A DNA stretch of 64,000 nt from Clostridium sp. CAG:492 (lineage in GTDB: Bacteria > Bacillota > Clostridia > TANB77 > CAG-508): the NCBI GenBank assembly GCA_000434335.1, contig FR878223.1, forward strand, positions 8,882 to 72,881, given 5' to 3'. The notes below the pieces were generated by a model. The model saw nothing but the letters and a program-made list of their open reading frames with translations, did no database searches and was not told the DNA's origin. The stretch's first letter is position 1. Each line of letters opens with the position of its first letter. Shown here piece after piece: positions 20,245-29,113 of the stretch. The position numbers and the translations under genes are program-made.

Positions 20245-20273
20245 TAGACTTTTTTATAAATTTAGACTAAAAT
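20245..20273 (+). promoter_or_regulatory. Candidate sigma-A promoter of ppa
   Basis: TAGACT (20245-20250) and TAAAAT (20268-20273) with a 17-bp spacer, 36 bp before the ppa start. Confidence 0.5.
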
Positions 20274-20308
20274 TATATACATAAATAAAAACATAGGAGG
20301 AAATTTAT

Positions 20309-20839
20309 ATGAATATTTGGCATGATATAAATGGAGAGAGAATAAAAAAGGATAACTTTGTATCAGTTATTGAAATACAAAAAAACGGAAGAAATAAATA
20401 TGAACTAGACAAAGAAACAGGAATGTTAAGATTAGATAGAATTCTATATACAGCAACTCATTATCCTGCAAACTACGGATTTATTCCTCGTACATATGCA
20501 GGAGATGGAGACCCACTAGATGTACTTGTAATTTGTCACGAAGAAATAGTACCACTAACATTAGTAGAAACATATCCAATAGGTGTATTAAAAATGATTG
20601 ATGGTGGAGAAGAAGATGAAAAAATAATAGCGATACCAGTAAATGATCCATACTTAAATAACTATAAAAATATAACAGAATTACCAACACAATTATTAGA
20701 TGAAATAATGCACTTTTTTGAAGTATATAAACAATTAGAAAGAAAACAAACATCTGTAGATAAAATGTTAGGAAGAGATGAAGCTGAAGCAATTGTAGAA
20801 AAATGTATTAACAATTATAAAGAAAAATTCGAAAGATAG
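20309..20839 (+). CDS. ppa: Family I inorganic pyrophosphatase
   Basis: Hydrolyses pyrophosphate released by biosynthetic reactions. The 176 aa protein carries the family I signature DGDPLDVLV (near 67-75), whose aspartates bind Mg2+. It also has the conserved NYGFIPRT stretch and the downstream DPYLNNY and KxxE segments. Most Firmicutes use the unrelated family II enzyme, so a family I enzyme is a useful lineage marker. TAGGAGG precedes ATG 20309. The TPR gene starts 15 nt after its stop. Confidence 0.95.
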   Translation: MNIWHDINGERIKKDNFVSVIEIQKNGRNKYELDKETGMLRLDRILYTATHYPANYGFIPRTYAGDGDPLDVLVICHEEIVPLTLVETYPIGVLKMIDGGEEDEKIIAIPVNDPYLNNYKNITELPTQLLDEIMHFFEVYKQLERKQTSVDKMLGRDEAEAIVEKCINNYKEKFER

Positions 20840-20854
20840 GAGTAAAAAAGCAGT

Positions 20855-22054
20855 ATGATAGAAAAAATACTATTTAATGTACTAGCTTTTGCAATATTTA
20901 TATCTATATTTTGGAAATTAATAAAACGAAATGATACGACATATGTATATATATTAATATTAGAATTTTTAGGAATTGGTGCTAGATTTGTCAGTATATT
21001 AAATAATATTAAATTAAACTTTATTAGTATATTAATAATATACATAATGGCAGTAATAATTCCTATAATAATAATGCTTCTTGAAAAAAATAATATATTT
21101 CTATCAGAAATTATATGTATTTCTATTGCTAAATTGAATTTTAAATATGGAAATAATGAAATAGCAAGAAAAAAACTAATAAAACTTATTTCTAAATATC
21201 CAAATAGCTATTATGCACATAAACTATTAGCTCAAATATATGAAAGTGAAGAAAAGTATGAAGAGGCAATTGATGAGTATGTGAAGGCAATAGAAATTAA
21301 TACTAAAGATTATGATTCATATTATCAAATTGCGTTTTTACTAAATAAAAATTCAAAGCAAGAAGAAGCAGAGGAAATGCTAGAAGATTTATTAGCAAAA
21401 AAGCCTGAATATTATAAAGCATCTGAGCTATTAGGAACAATTTTATATGACCAAGAAAAGTTTAAACAAGCTGTTTCAGTATATTTAGAAGCATTAAAAT
21501 ATAATCCAACGCGATATGAGTTATATTATGGATTGGGAATGACATATACGAGATTAAATGATTTTCAAACTGCAAAGGAATATTATGAAAAAGCAGCAGC
21601 TATAAATTCAATGTTATATCATGCTAGATTAAATATTGCGCAAATTGCATTGATAACAGGAGAGCTAGATGAAGCAGAGGCAAGATTTATAGATTGTATG
21701 CAAGATAAAGATTCTGAACCAGATGCATATTATTATTTGGCAATAATTTGTTTAATGAAGGGTGAAGAAGATAAGGCTGTTGGATATGTGAACATTGCAA
21801 TTGAATTAGATTATAGATTTTATAAGAAAGTTAGTAAGCAGGAAATTTTTGAACCTATAATGGATCAAATAAGATCTGGACAAAGCAAAAAGCGTAAATA
21901 TCACTATACTTATGAAGAAGTGAGAACTAAGAAGCATCTTGATGATACATTTTGTTTAATTGAGAAGATGAAGAATAATAATTCTAAGTTTGATGGGAAT
22001 AGTGATAAAAAAGTGGAAAAAGAATTGGAAAATAATGATTACGAGAGGGAATAA
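20855..22054 (+). CDS. Membrane-anchored TPR repeat protein
   Basis: A protein of 399 aa. Two or three membrane helices lie near residues 5-20, 25-45 and 50-75. A cytosolic array of about six TPR units follows (about 100-345; for example YEEAIDEYVKAIEINTKDYDSYYQIA and QTAKEYYEKAAAINSMLYHARLNIA begin such units). The C-terminal tail is charged. TPR arrays bind partner proteins; no enzymatic domain is present, so the role cannot be named. It follows ppa after 15 nt. A good terminator closes the unit. Confidence 0.8.
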   Translation: MIEKILFNVLAFAIFISIFWKLIKRNDTTYVYILILEFLGIGARFVSILNNIKLNFISILIIYIMAVIIPIIIMLLEKNNIFLSEIICISIAKLNFKYGNNEIARKKLIKLISKYPNSYYAHKLLAQIYESEEKYEEAIDEYVKAIEINTKDYDSYYQIAFLLNKNSKQEEAEEMLEDLLAKKPEYYKASELLGTILYDQEKFKQAVSVYLEALKYNPTRYELYYGLGMTYTRLNDFQTAKEYYEKAAAINSMLYHARLNIAQIALITGELDEAEARFIDCMQDKDSEPDAYYYLAIICLMKGEEDKAVGYVNIAIELDYRFYKKVSKQEIFEPIMDQIRSGQSKKRKYHYTYEEVRTKKHLDDTFCLIEKMKNNNSKFDGNSDKKVEKELENNDYERE

Positions 22055-22084
22055 CAACTTTTATTTGAATGAATATAATGTGAA

Positions 22085-22120
22085 TAGACCGAGGTTTCTT
22101 AATAAGGTCTATTTTTTTTT
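22085..22120 (+). terminator. Intrinsic terminator after the TPR gene
   Basis: A stem TAGACC with GGTCTA (22085-22090 and 22106-22111), followed by nine T. Confidence 0.85.
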
Positions 22121-22152
22121 GTGTTGTATAAAATTGTGAAGGAGTGGTTTTT

Positions 22153-22980
22153 ATGAAGAATATTGCTGTTGTTGGTGGAGATATGCGTAATCGTATATTG
22201 ACGGAATTGTTGAGAGATGGTGGAGATAATGTTTTTTCGTTTGCTCTTGGGGATGAGGAAAATGGGGATTTTTTGAGTGTTATAAATAGATGTGATTATG
22301 TGATTACGCCGACTCCTTTTTCTAAGGATGGTGAGGTTTTGTTTTGTCCGTTGTCTGATAAGAGTGTGTTAGTTGATGAGTTTGTTCGTTTGGTGAGGGA
22401 GAAGGTTGTTTTTGGTGGAGCTATTAAGAATGATATTGTTGATGAGCTTAAAAAATGTAATAGGGTTTTTGATTTTATGAAGGACGAAGATGTTGTTGTT
22501 AAGAATGCAATTCCTACGGCGGAGGGGGTTGTAAAGTTGATAATTGATAATACTTGTATAACTATTGATGATAGTAGAGTTGCTGTTTTGGGGTTTGGAA
22601 GAGTTGGTAAGAGAGTTGCTAAGGTTTTGAAGTGTTTTGGGGCTGATGTTTTTTGTTGTGATAGTAAAAAAGAAGAGGTTGCAAATATTGAAATGTGCGG
22701 TTATAATGTAGTTGATGAAAATTTTAATCTCAAAAATATGGATGTTATTGTTAATACTGTTCCGCATTTGATTTTAGGGGAGACGGAATTAAAAAGCTTG
22801 GATAAAAATAAGACTTTGATTATTGATGTTGCATCAAATCCGGGTGGTGTTGATTATGAATATGCAAATGCAAATAAATTTAGATGTATACATGAGTTAG
22901 GTATTCCTGGAAAAATTGCTGCTAGAACATCTGCAATATATATACGAGATTTTATAAAAAATGTAATAAATGAGGTGTAA
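22153..22980 (+). CDS. dpaA: Dipicolinate synthase subunit A
   Basis: With DpaB, DpaA makes dipicolinic acid, the Ca-chelating spore-core compound, from dihydroxy-tetrahydrodipicolinate in the mother cell. The protein has 275 aa. The N-terminal DpaA domain begins MKNIAVVGGDMRNR. A Rossmann fold follows with VLGFGRVGKR (near 146-155), then the conserved NTVPH and DVASNPGG stretches. ATG 22153 is chosen over GTG 22144, which overlaps the ribosome binding site. No dpaB follows: the next genes are a pilin-like peptide and a ROK kinase. The first two thirds of the gene use T/G-ending codons unlike the neighbours. Confidence 0.92.
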   Translation: MKNIAVVGGDMRNRILTELLRDGGDNVFSFALGDEENGDFLSVINRCDYVITPTPFSKDGEVLFCPLSDKSVLVDEFVRLVREKVVFGGAIKNDIVDELKKCNRVFDFMKDEDVVVKNAIPTAEGVVKLIIDNTCITIDDSRVAVLGFGRVGKRVAKVLKCFGADVFCCDSKKEEVANIEMCGYNVVDENFNLKNMDVIVNTVPHLILGETELKSLDKNKTLIIDVASNPGGVDYEYANANKFRCIHELGIPGKIAARTSAIYIRDFIKNVINEV

Positions 22981-22983
22981 AAA

Positions 22984-23184
22984 ATGTTTAAAAGTGAAAA
23001 GGGAGATACATATATAAATTGGGTAATTATAATTTTAGTTGTATTAATATTTTCGGCAATTATTATAAGAGTTCTTGTTGGAGAAAATGGTTTGATTAAT
23101 CAAAGAAAAGAAGATAAAATAAGAAATGAAACTGAAAATAATATTGTAATTGAACTTACAAATGGAACTAAATTTGATTATTAA
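22984..23184 (+). CDS. Short pilin-like single-pass membrane peptide
   Basis: A protein of 66 aa. A short basic start with SEKGD is followed by one long hydrophobic helix (about 12-32) and GENGLINQ. This layout is that of the clostridial prepilin-type proteins, which carry KG followed by a hydrophobic helix and a GENG(I/L) turn. The Glu five residues after the cleavage Gly, typical of true pilins, is absent. A secreted or membrane pseudopilin role is possible but unproven. It starts 4 nt after the dpaA stop and is followed by the ROK kinase, so the three are probably co-transcribed. Confidence 0.55.
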   Translation: MFKSEKGDTYINWVIIILVVLIFSAIIIRVLVGENGLINQRKEDKIRNETENNIVIELTNGTKFDY

Positions 23185-23200
23185 AAAAGGATGGAAAAAT

Positions 23201-24106
23201 ATGAACATAGGAATAGATATAGGAGGAAGCCATATAGGGGTTGGTGTAGTAAGTCCTGATGGAAAAATCTTAAAAAAGGTTGAAGAAAAAATTACTTATA
23301 TTGAAAAAAATAATATAAAAGAATTTTTGGTAAATACAATAGTAACAATTTTGAAAAAGTGGGAAGATGAAGAATTTGAGAAGATTGAAAAAATTGGAAT
23401 TGGAATACCAGGAATTGTGAAAGATGATATTGTTAAATATAGTGTTAATTTAGGATTAAAAGATTTTGAATTGAAAAAAGAGCTACAAAAGAATTTTGAA
23501 TATGCGGAAATTCATATAAAAAATGATGGTAAATGTGCTGGTTTGGCAGAAAAAAAATTAGGTGCATTACAAAATTATAAAGATTGTATTTTTATATGTT
23601 TAGGTACCGGAATAGGTGGTGCTGCTTTTTATAATGGAAAGTTGATTGTACCGGAAAGAAGCTCTGGATTTGAATTTGGACATATGATAATTCAAAAAAA
23701 TGGTGAAGTTTGTAGATGTGGCAGTAAGGGCTGTTTTGAAATATATGGCTCAATGAGAAGATTTAAAAATGATATTAGATACAATTTAAATTTACCAGAA
23801 AATACAGATGGAGAAGAGCTGTTAAATATAGTAAAAAATAATCAAACAAATCCTATTGTAAAAGAGATAATAGATGAATATATAGAAAATTTATGTATAG
23901 GTATATCAAATATAGTAGATATTCTAGAGCCACAGGCAATATGTATTGGTGGTGGCTTCTCATACTATAAAGAAATTTTTTTAGAAAAATTTATAAACGA
24001 ATTTTATAACGCAGATTATGTATTTTACAAAGAAAATATGCCCAAAATAGTAATAGCAGAGCTAGGTAATGATGCTGGAATAATAGGTAGTGCATTATAT
24101 GCTTAG
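23201..24106 (+). CDS. ROK family sugar kinase (glucokinase-like)
   Basis: A protein of 301 aa. The ROK elements are complete: GIDIGGSHIGVG (4-15), GIGIPGIV, the catalytic Asp in KNDGKCAG, phosphate-2 motif CLGTGIGGA, FEFGH and zinc site CRCGSKGC. These features fit glucokinase or an amino-sugar kinase; the substrate cannot be told by eye. ATG 23201 is chosen because AAAAAGGATGG lies upstream and it matches the family start; a longer frame would overlap the pilin-like gene. It converges on spoIVA across a bidirectional terminator. Confidence 0.9.
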   Translation: MNIGIDIGGSHIGVGVVSPDGKILKKVEEKITYIEKNNIKEFLVNTIVTILKKWEDEEFEKIEKIGIGIPGIVKDDIVKYSVNLGLKDFELKKELQKNFEYAEIHIKNDGKCAGLAEKKLGALQNYKDCIFICLGTGIGGAAFYNGKLIVPERSSGFEFGHMIIQKNGEVCRCGSKGCFEIYGSMRRFKNDIRYNLNLPENTDGEELLNIVKNNQTNPIVKEIIDEYIENLCIGISNIVDILEPQAICIGGGFSYYKEIFLEKFINEFYNADYVFYKENMPKIVIAELGNDAGIIGSALYA

Positions 24107-24200
24107 GTACGATAAAAAATCTTATTATAATACAACAATTATAACTTACGACAAAGAGTTATGTAGATGCACAAGTGAAATAATATGAGCAAATAAAGAG

Positions 24201-24230
24201 AAAAGATGTACAAAAAAGGTACATCTTTTT
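24201..24230. terminator. Bidirectional terminator between the ROK kinase and spoIVA
   Basis: Perfect 11-bp arms (24201-24211 with 24219-24229, core GATGTAC / GTACATC) with A and T runs on the two sides. Confidence 0.9.
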
Positions 24231-24252
24231 TCATATTAAGGTAGAATCATCA

Positions 24253-25734
24253 TTAAAGTATAATACAAATCAATCCGCCACTACCTTCATTAATAATTCT
24301 TTCCAAAGTTTCTTGTAATTTTCCTTGAGCTTCTTCTGGCATATGATACAATTTGCTTTGTAAGCCTTCATTAACAAGAGCGTGTAAACTTTTTCCAAAA
24401 ATATTAGATTCCCAAATTTTTTGTGGGTCATTTTCAAATTCTGAAAGTAAATAATTAACAAGCTCTTCTGATTGTCTTTCACTTCCAACAATAGGAGAAA
24501 CTTCAGTTTCTATATTAGCTCTAATCATATGTATTGAAGGAGCAGTTGCCTTTAATTTAACGCCAAATCTTGAACCTTGTTTAACCATTTCTGGTTCATC
24601 AAGAATAAGTTCATCAATAGATGGTGTAACAATACCATATCCTTTTGATTTTACTTCTTCAAGAGCTGTGGCTACTTTATCATATTCTCGTTTTACCTGT
24701 GATAAGTTGGTAATTGTTGAAAATAAGTCACCTTCATTTGCAATTTCTACACCAGAAATTTCTGATATAATTTTGTAAAATAAATCATCAAGCAAATAAA
24801 CTGTTAAATTAATTTCACCAGTACCAAGTGCAATTTCATTAATACGTGTTTCAGAAATAATTTGAGTATCATTTAAATTTGAAACTTGAGTACGGACTTC
24901 TTTTAAAATTCGGACATCATTAAATGTTTCTTTTATTTCCTTATATAATTCAGCCTTTAACCAATGTGAAGAGCTTAAATTATCAACCCAGCGAGGAAAA
25001 TTAATATTTATTCTTTCTACAGGAAATTCATATAAAATGCTACTAAAAATTTTATTAATATCATCTAAAGAAAGATTTGTACAATCTGTGCAAACAACTG
25101 GATTAGAATATTTTGCTTCTAAGTCTCTTGCAAGATTTTTTGTTTCTTCAGAATATGGTGTAGCACTATTTAAAACAATAACAAAAGGTTTTTTTAGCTC
25201 TTTTAATTCAGAAACTACACGCTCTTCAGCTTGAATATAATCTGCTCTTGGAATATCAGTAATACTTCCATCTGTAGTTACTAAAACTCCAATTGTAGAA
25301 TGTTCTTGAATAACTTTTTTGGTACCAATTTCAGCTGCTTTTTCAAATGGAATTTCCTCTTCAGACCAAGGTGTTTTTACCATTCGAGGCATATCATCTT
25401 CCAAATATCCAATTGCATTATTTACTAAATAACCAACACAATCAACAAGACGAGTTTTTAGCGAAATATCGCCATCTATTTTTATTTCAACAGCTTCATT
25501 AGGAACAAATTTGGGCTCTGTAGTCATAATTGTTTTTCCAGCTGCACTTTGTGGCAATTCATCTTTAGCTCTTTCTTGCTTATATGAATTATCTATATTT
25601 GGAATAACAAGTAAATCCATAAATTTTTTTATAAAAGTAGATTTACCAGTTCGGACAGGGCCAACCACACCAACATAAATATCACCATCAGTTCGTTTGG
25701 CAATATCTTCATATAATTTTACTTTATCTTCCAT
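24253..25734 (-). CDS. spoIVA: Spore coat basement ATPase SpoIVA
   Basis: SpoIVA polymerises on the forespore surface with ATP hydrolysis and forms the platform on which the spore coat assembles. The protein has 493 aa. It has the N-terminal Walker A GPVRTGKS (25-32), a TRAFAC-like GTPase-derived ATPase domain, a middle domain and a conserved C-terminal end (SGGLICIIL) needed for membrane targeting. Length and sequence are typical. AAGGAGG precedes the ATG. It is monocistronic and divergent from the pyrophosphorylase gene. SigE control is expected from the family, but I see no convincing SigE promoter. A TTGTGA-N4-TCACAA palindrome lies 61 bp upstream. Confidence 0.97.
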   Translation of the reverse strand: MEDKVKLYEDIAKRTDGDIYVGVVGPVRTGKSTFIKKFMDLLVIPNIDNSYKQERAKDELPQSAAGKTIMTTEPKFVPNEAVEIKIDGDISLKTRLVDCVGYLVNNAIGYLEDDMPRMVKTPWSEEEIPFEKAAEIGTKKVIQEHSTIGVLVTTDGSITDIPRADYIQAEERVVSELKELKKPFVIVLNSATPYSEETKNLARDLEAKYSNPVVCTDCTNLSLDDINKIFSSILYEFPVERININFPRWVDNLSSSHWLKAELYKEIKETFNDVRILKEVRTQVSNLNDTQIISETRINEIALGTGEINLTVYLLDDLFYKIISEISGVEIANEGDLFSTITNLSQVKREYDKVATALEEVKSKGYGIVTPSIDELILDEPEMVKQGSRFGVKLKATAPSIHMIRANIETEVSPIVGSERQSEELVNYLLSEFENDPQKIWESNIFGKSLHALVNEGLQSKLYHMPEEAQGKLQETLERIINEGSGGLICIIL

Positions 25735-25794
25735 TGAAAACCTCCTTAAAATTGCTATGCTATAAAATATAACATTGTAATCATTCGCTCAAAT

Positions 25795-25810
25795 TTGTGA
25801 AAAATCACAA
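25795..25810. promoter_or_regulatory. Palindrome in the spoIVA/pyrophosphorylase divergent region
   Basis: TTGTGA-AAAA-TCACAA, a 6-4-6 inverted repeat. It resembles a shortened Rex or CRP-type site but is two bases shorter than a standard Rex box. It lies 61 bp upstream of spoIVA. Confidence 0.3.
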
Positions 25811-25986
25811 TGAACAAGAAAAATAGTAGTTGTCATGTACAATTAACCTTGTTCAATAATGTTAATAAATTATATTATTCAAAAAAATATATATGCACTA
25901 AACTTTAAAAAAATCATATTATGTATTAAAAAAAGCTTGATACAATCGCAAATATATGCTAAGATTAAGCCTATGAGGGTGATAAA

Positions 25987-27240
25987 ATGATGAAAAATTA
26001 TGAAGAAACAATAGAAAAATTAAAAAAATACAATCAAAATGAAATAGTAAATATTATGTCAAAAGTATATACAGAGGAAGAAAATGAAAGATTAATAGAA
26101 CAATTAAATAGAATAGATTTAAATCAAGTAATGAATTTATATAAAAATGCTAATAATATACCATTAATAGATGAAAGAAAAATTGAACATATAGAATATA
26201 CAGATTTAAATAGTTTATCAGAAGAAAAATTCAAAGAATATAAAAATATAGGAATTGATGTAATAAAAAATAACAAATATGCAGTAATTACAATGGCTGG
26301 AGGACAAGGAACAAGATTAGGTCACAAAGGTCCAAAAGGTACATTTAAAATAAATACTGTAAATGGAGAAAAATATTTATTTGAAATAATAGTTGAATCA
26401 TTACAAAAAGCAAATAAAAAATATAATGTAGTAATACCTTGGTACATAATGACAAGTGAAGATAATAATGATCAAACAATACAATTCTTAAAAGAAAATA
26501 ACTTTTTTGGTTATGATAAAAATAAAGTAAAGTTCTTTAAACAAGGAAAAGTTCCAATGGTTAAAGAAGATGGCAACATTGTAATAGACCAAAATAAATT
26601 AATAAAAGAAGCTTCAGATGGAAATGGAAGTATATACAAATCTTTAAAAGATGCTAATTTAATAAATCAAATGAAAGAAGATGGAATTGAGTGGATTTTT
26701 GTTGGAGGAGTTGACAATATACTATTAAAAATAGTTGATCCAGTGTTAACTGGTTTAACAATAACAGAAAACAACTTAATATCATCAAAATCAGTTGTTA
26801 AGAAAAATGCAAAAGAGCGTGTTGGAGTATTTTGCAAATTAAATGGTGTTCCAAAAGTAATTGAATATACTGAATTACCAGAAAAAATGGCTGAAGAAAT
26901 TGGTAGTAATGGTCAATTAATGTATGGTGAAGTAAATATTTTAAGTCATTTATTTAATATAAAGGCTTTAGAAAAATTATCAGAAGTTGATCTACCATAT
27001 CATACTGCATATAAAAAATCTAACTATTTAGATGAAAAAGGAAATTTTGTAGAGGTAACAACACCAAATGCATATAAATTTGAATCTTATATATTTGATG
27101 GATTTAGTTTCTTTAATTCAATGAGTATACTAAGAGTAAAAAGAGAAGAAGAATTTGCACCTATAAAAAATCGTGAAGGTTCAGATAGCCCAGAAACAGC
27201 AGTAAATTTATATAATGAATATGTAAAAAAATATAATTAA
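25987..27240 (+). CDS. UDPGP-family UDP-sugar pyrophosphorylase (UAP/UGP type)
   Basis: A protein of 417 aa resembling eukaryotic UDP-N-acetylglucosamine pyrophosphorylase, which makes UDP-sugars from UTP and a sugar 1-phosphate. The nucleotide-binding motif is GGQGTRLGHKGPKGTF (near 101-116). Further conserved stretches are PWYIMTS, FFKQGKVP, the uridine-binding FVGGVDN and the EY(T)EL region. It is distinct from the bacterial GlmU and GalU folds' sequence groups. The sugar, GlcNAc or glucose 1-phosphate, is undetermined. GAGGGTG lies before ATG 25987. It stands alone, converging on the YvlD-like gene. Confidence 0.87.
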   Translation: MMKNYEETIEKLKKYNQNEIVNIMSKVYTEEENERLIEQLNRIDLNQVMNLYKNANNIPLIDERKIEHIEYTDLNSLSEEKFKEYKNIGIDVIKNNKYAVITMAGGQGTRLGHKGPKGTFKINTVNGEKYLFEIIVESLQKANKKYNVVIPWYIMTSEDNNDQTIQFLKENNFFGYDKNKVKFFKQGKVPMVKEDGNIVIDQNKLIKEASDGNGSIYKSLKDANLINQMKEDGIEWIFVGGVDNILLKIVDPVLTGLTITENNLISSKSVVKKNAKERVGVFCKLNGVPKVIEYTELPEKMAEEIGSNGQLMYGEVNILSHLFNIKALEKLSEVDLPYHTAYKKSNYLDEKGNFVEVTTPNAYKFESYIFDGFSFFNSMSILRVKREEEFAPIKNREGSDSPETAVNLYNEYVKKYN

Positions 27241-27242
27241 AA

Positions 27243-27293
27243 AAAGGCGAATATATGAATAGAATAAAAATGAAATTCATATATTCGTCTTTT
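27243..27293. terminator. Bidirectional terminator
   Basis: Long hairpin GGCGAATATATGAAT against ATTCATATATTCGTC with a T run, between two convergent genes. Confidence 0.85.
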
Positions 27294-27310
27294 AGTGCAT
27301 TAAAATGCAA

Positions 27311-27691
27311 CTACATTTGTTCATCGCCAGGTAAAAAATAATCAACTATACCGTAAATTAAAGCACCTATAATTGCAGCCATCCATGAAATAACATAACC
27401 TGCTACAAAATATTGAGTAACATATAATATAACTGCAGATAAAATAAATCCTACAAAGCCTTTTCCAAATGGACTAGCCTTTATTCCCGTAAATTTAGCA
27501 ATTAAAAAGTCTATAACTGTTAAAACTATTGTTGCTATTGCAAGTGACCAAAAATTACTAATTTCAAAACCAGGAGTGAAAAATGCTGTGATTGCTAAAA
27601 CAATACCTGCAGTAATTAATCTACCGACAATTTGCCAAACTGTATTAGTAGAATTTCCTGCCTGACTATTTTCCATATGATTATCTGACAT
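27311..27691 (-). CDS. YvlD-like / phage holin 4-2 family membrane protein
   Basis: A protein of 126 aa. A polar N-terminus is followed by four hydrophobic helices (about 22-40, 47-67, 76-97 and 100-118) with the family's TPGFEISNFW and GYVISWMAAIIGALIYGIVD segments. Pfam groups it with phage holins, but chromosomal YvlD-type proteins are small membrane proteins of envelope-stress loci. There is no phage context here. The start at 27691 is set by an AGGGAGG site; a longer frame to 27727 lacks one. Confidence 0.75.
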   Translation of the reverse strand: MSDNHMENSQAGNSTNTVWQIVGRLITAGIVLAITAFFTPGFEISNFWSLAIATIVLTVIDFLIAKFTGIKASPFGKGFVGFILSAVILYVTQYFVAGYVISWMAAIIGALIYGIVDYFLPGDEQM

Positions 27692-27846
27692 AAAAACCTC
27701 CCTGTACACCAAAAAGTGTACGAACAATTTTTAATTGTTCAATTATATTATGAGCGAAAAAATGATTATTATACAAAATAATAATTGTAATATTCTAAAA
27801 AAAATGATAGAATTTGGATAATAATTTTTTGTAATAGGAAGTAAAA

Positions 27847-28740
27847 ATGGAAGAGCTAAAATCATGTAATATATGTCCACACAAATGCGGAGTAAATAGA
27901 TTAAATGGAATAAAAGGAAGATGTAAGTGTGATAATAAAATAAAAATAGCACTAGCATCAGTCCATAATTATGAAGAGCCATGCATAAGTGGAAAAAATG
28001 GATCTGGAACAGTATTTTTTTCAAATTGTAATTTAAATTGTATATATTGCCAAAATTATGAAATAAGTCAATTAGGAAAAGGCAAGGAAATAACAATAGA
28101 GCATTTGGCACAAATATTTATAAAACAGCAAGAAAAAAATGTAAATAATATCAATTTAGTTACACCAACAATGTATGTTCCACAAATAATAGAAGCAATA
28201 AAAATTGCAAGAAAAAAAGGTTTAAATATACCAATAATATATAATTCAAATGGGTATGAAAATGTGGAAACAATAAAAAAATTAAATGGATATATTGATA
28301 TTTATTTGCCAGATTTAAAATATTATTCTAATGAAATTGCAAAAAAGTATTCAAAAATAGATAATTATTTTGAAACAGCAATATCTGCAATAAAAGAAAT
28401 GCAAAAACAAGTTGGAAATCCTATATTTAATGAAGAAGGAATTATACAAAAAGGTGTAATAATAAGGCATTTAATATTACCACATCACTTGCTAAATACA
28501 AAAAATATATTAAAATATGTAAAGGAAAATTTTGATGAAAATACATACATAAGTATAATGGCACAATATTTTCCAACATATAAAGCAAAAGAAGATAAAT
28601 TAATAAATAGAAAACTAACGAAAAAAGAATATAAAGAAATAGAAAATTATTTATATTTATTAAATTTAAAAAATGGATATATTCAAGAGCTTGGTGAACA
28701 TGAAGAAGAATATGTGCCAAAATTTGATTTATCAGAATAA
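27847..28740 (+). CDS. PflX-like radical SAM protein (COG1313)
   Basis: A protein of 297 aa. An N-terminal cysteine cluster (CNICPHKCGVNR, residues 7-18) precedes the radical SAM motif CNLNCIYC (near 59-66), followed by NLVTPTMYVPQI and IYNSNGYE. This order marks the PflX group, related to pyruvate-formate-lyase activating enzymes but of uncharacterised reaction. No glycyl radical enzyme is nearby. AGGAAG precedes ATG 27847. The DUF3006 and beta-lactamase-fold genes follow closely, so all three may be co-transcribed. Confidence 0.85.
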   Translation: MEELKSCNICPHKCGVNRLNGIKGRCKCDNKIKIALASVHNYEEPCISGKNGSGTVFFSNCNLNCIYCQNYEISQLGKGKEITIEHLAQIFIKQQEKNVNNINLVTPTMYVPQIIEAIKIARKKGLNIPIIYNSNGYENVETIKKLNGYIDIYLPDLKYYSNEIAKKYSKIDNYFETAISAIKEMQKQVGNPIFNEEGIIQKGVIIRHLILPHHLLNTKNILKYVKENFDENTYISIMAQYFPTYKAKEDKLINRKLTKKEYKEIENYLYLLNLKNGYIQELGEHEEEYVPKFDLSE

Positions 28741-28774
28741 AAAGGGGTTTTGAGGGGGCATAAAGGAGATATGT

Positions 28775-29086
28775 ATGCAAATTCAAAACAATAATTATGT
28801 AACAAATGAAAAAATGAACTTAGAAAATTTTATAAAAAATATAATAGAGGAGATAAGTTTAATGGATGAGGTTTGGGTTATAGACAGAATAGAAGGTAAT
28901 ATAGCAGTATGTGAAAATAGATCAAATAAGCAAAAAAAAGAAATTAATGTCTCACACTTACCAAAAAATATAAAGGAAGGGACAGTATTAAAATATGAGA
29001 AAGGGGGATATGTAATAGATAAAGAAATGCAAAATAGTATAGAAATGGATATAAAAGAAAAGATGAAAAATATTTGGAACAATTGA
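28775..29086 (+). CDS. DUF3006 domain protein
   Basis: A protein of 103 aa. Residues 35-90 carry the DUF3006 pattern: WVIDRIEGNIAVCEN, then VSHLPKNIKEGTVLKYE and GYVIDKE. The N-terminal 30 residues are an extension. DUF3006 proteins are small and predicted to be beta-rich. They are often encoded beside ComEC-type metallo-beta-lactamase proteins, as here, where that gene begins 27 nt later. Their function is not established. AAAGGAG precedes the ATG. Confidence 0.8.
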   Translation: MQIQNNNYVTNEKMNLENFIKNIIEEISLMDEVWVIDRIEGNIAVCENRSNKQKKEINVSHLPKNIKEGTVLKYEKGGYVIDKEMQNSIEMDIKEKMKNIWNN

Positions 29087-29113
29087 AAAAAATGATGAGG
29101 GGGCAAAAGAAAA

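Noticed and set aside
27311..27691. Holin-family match suggesting a prophage remnant
   Set aside because: No other phage gene, attachment site or integrase is near; chromosomal YvlD-type proteins fit better.
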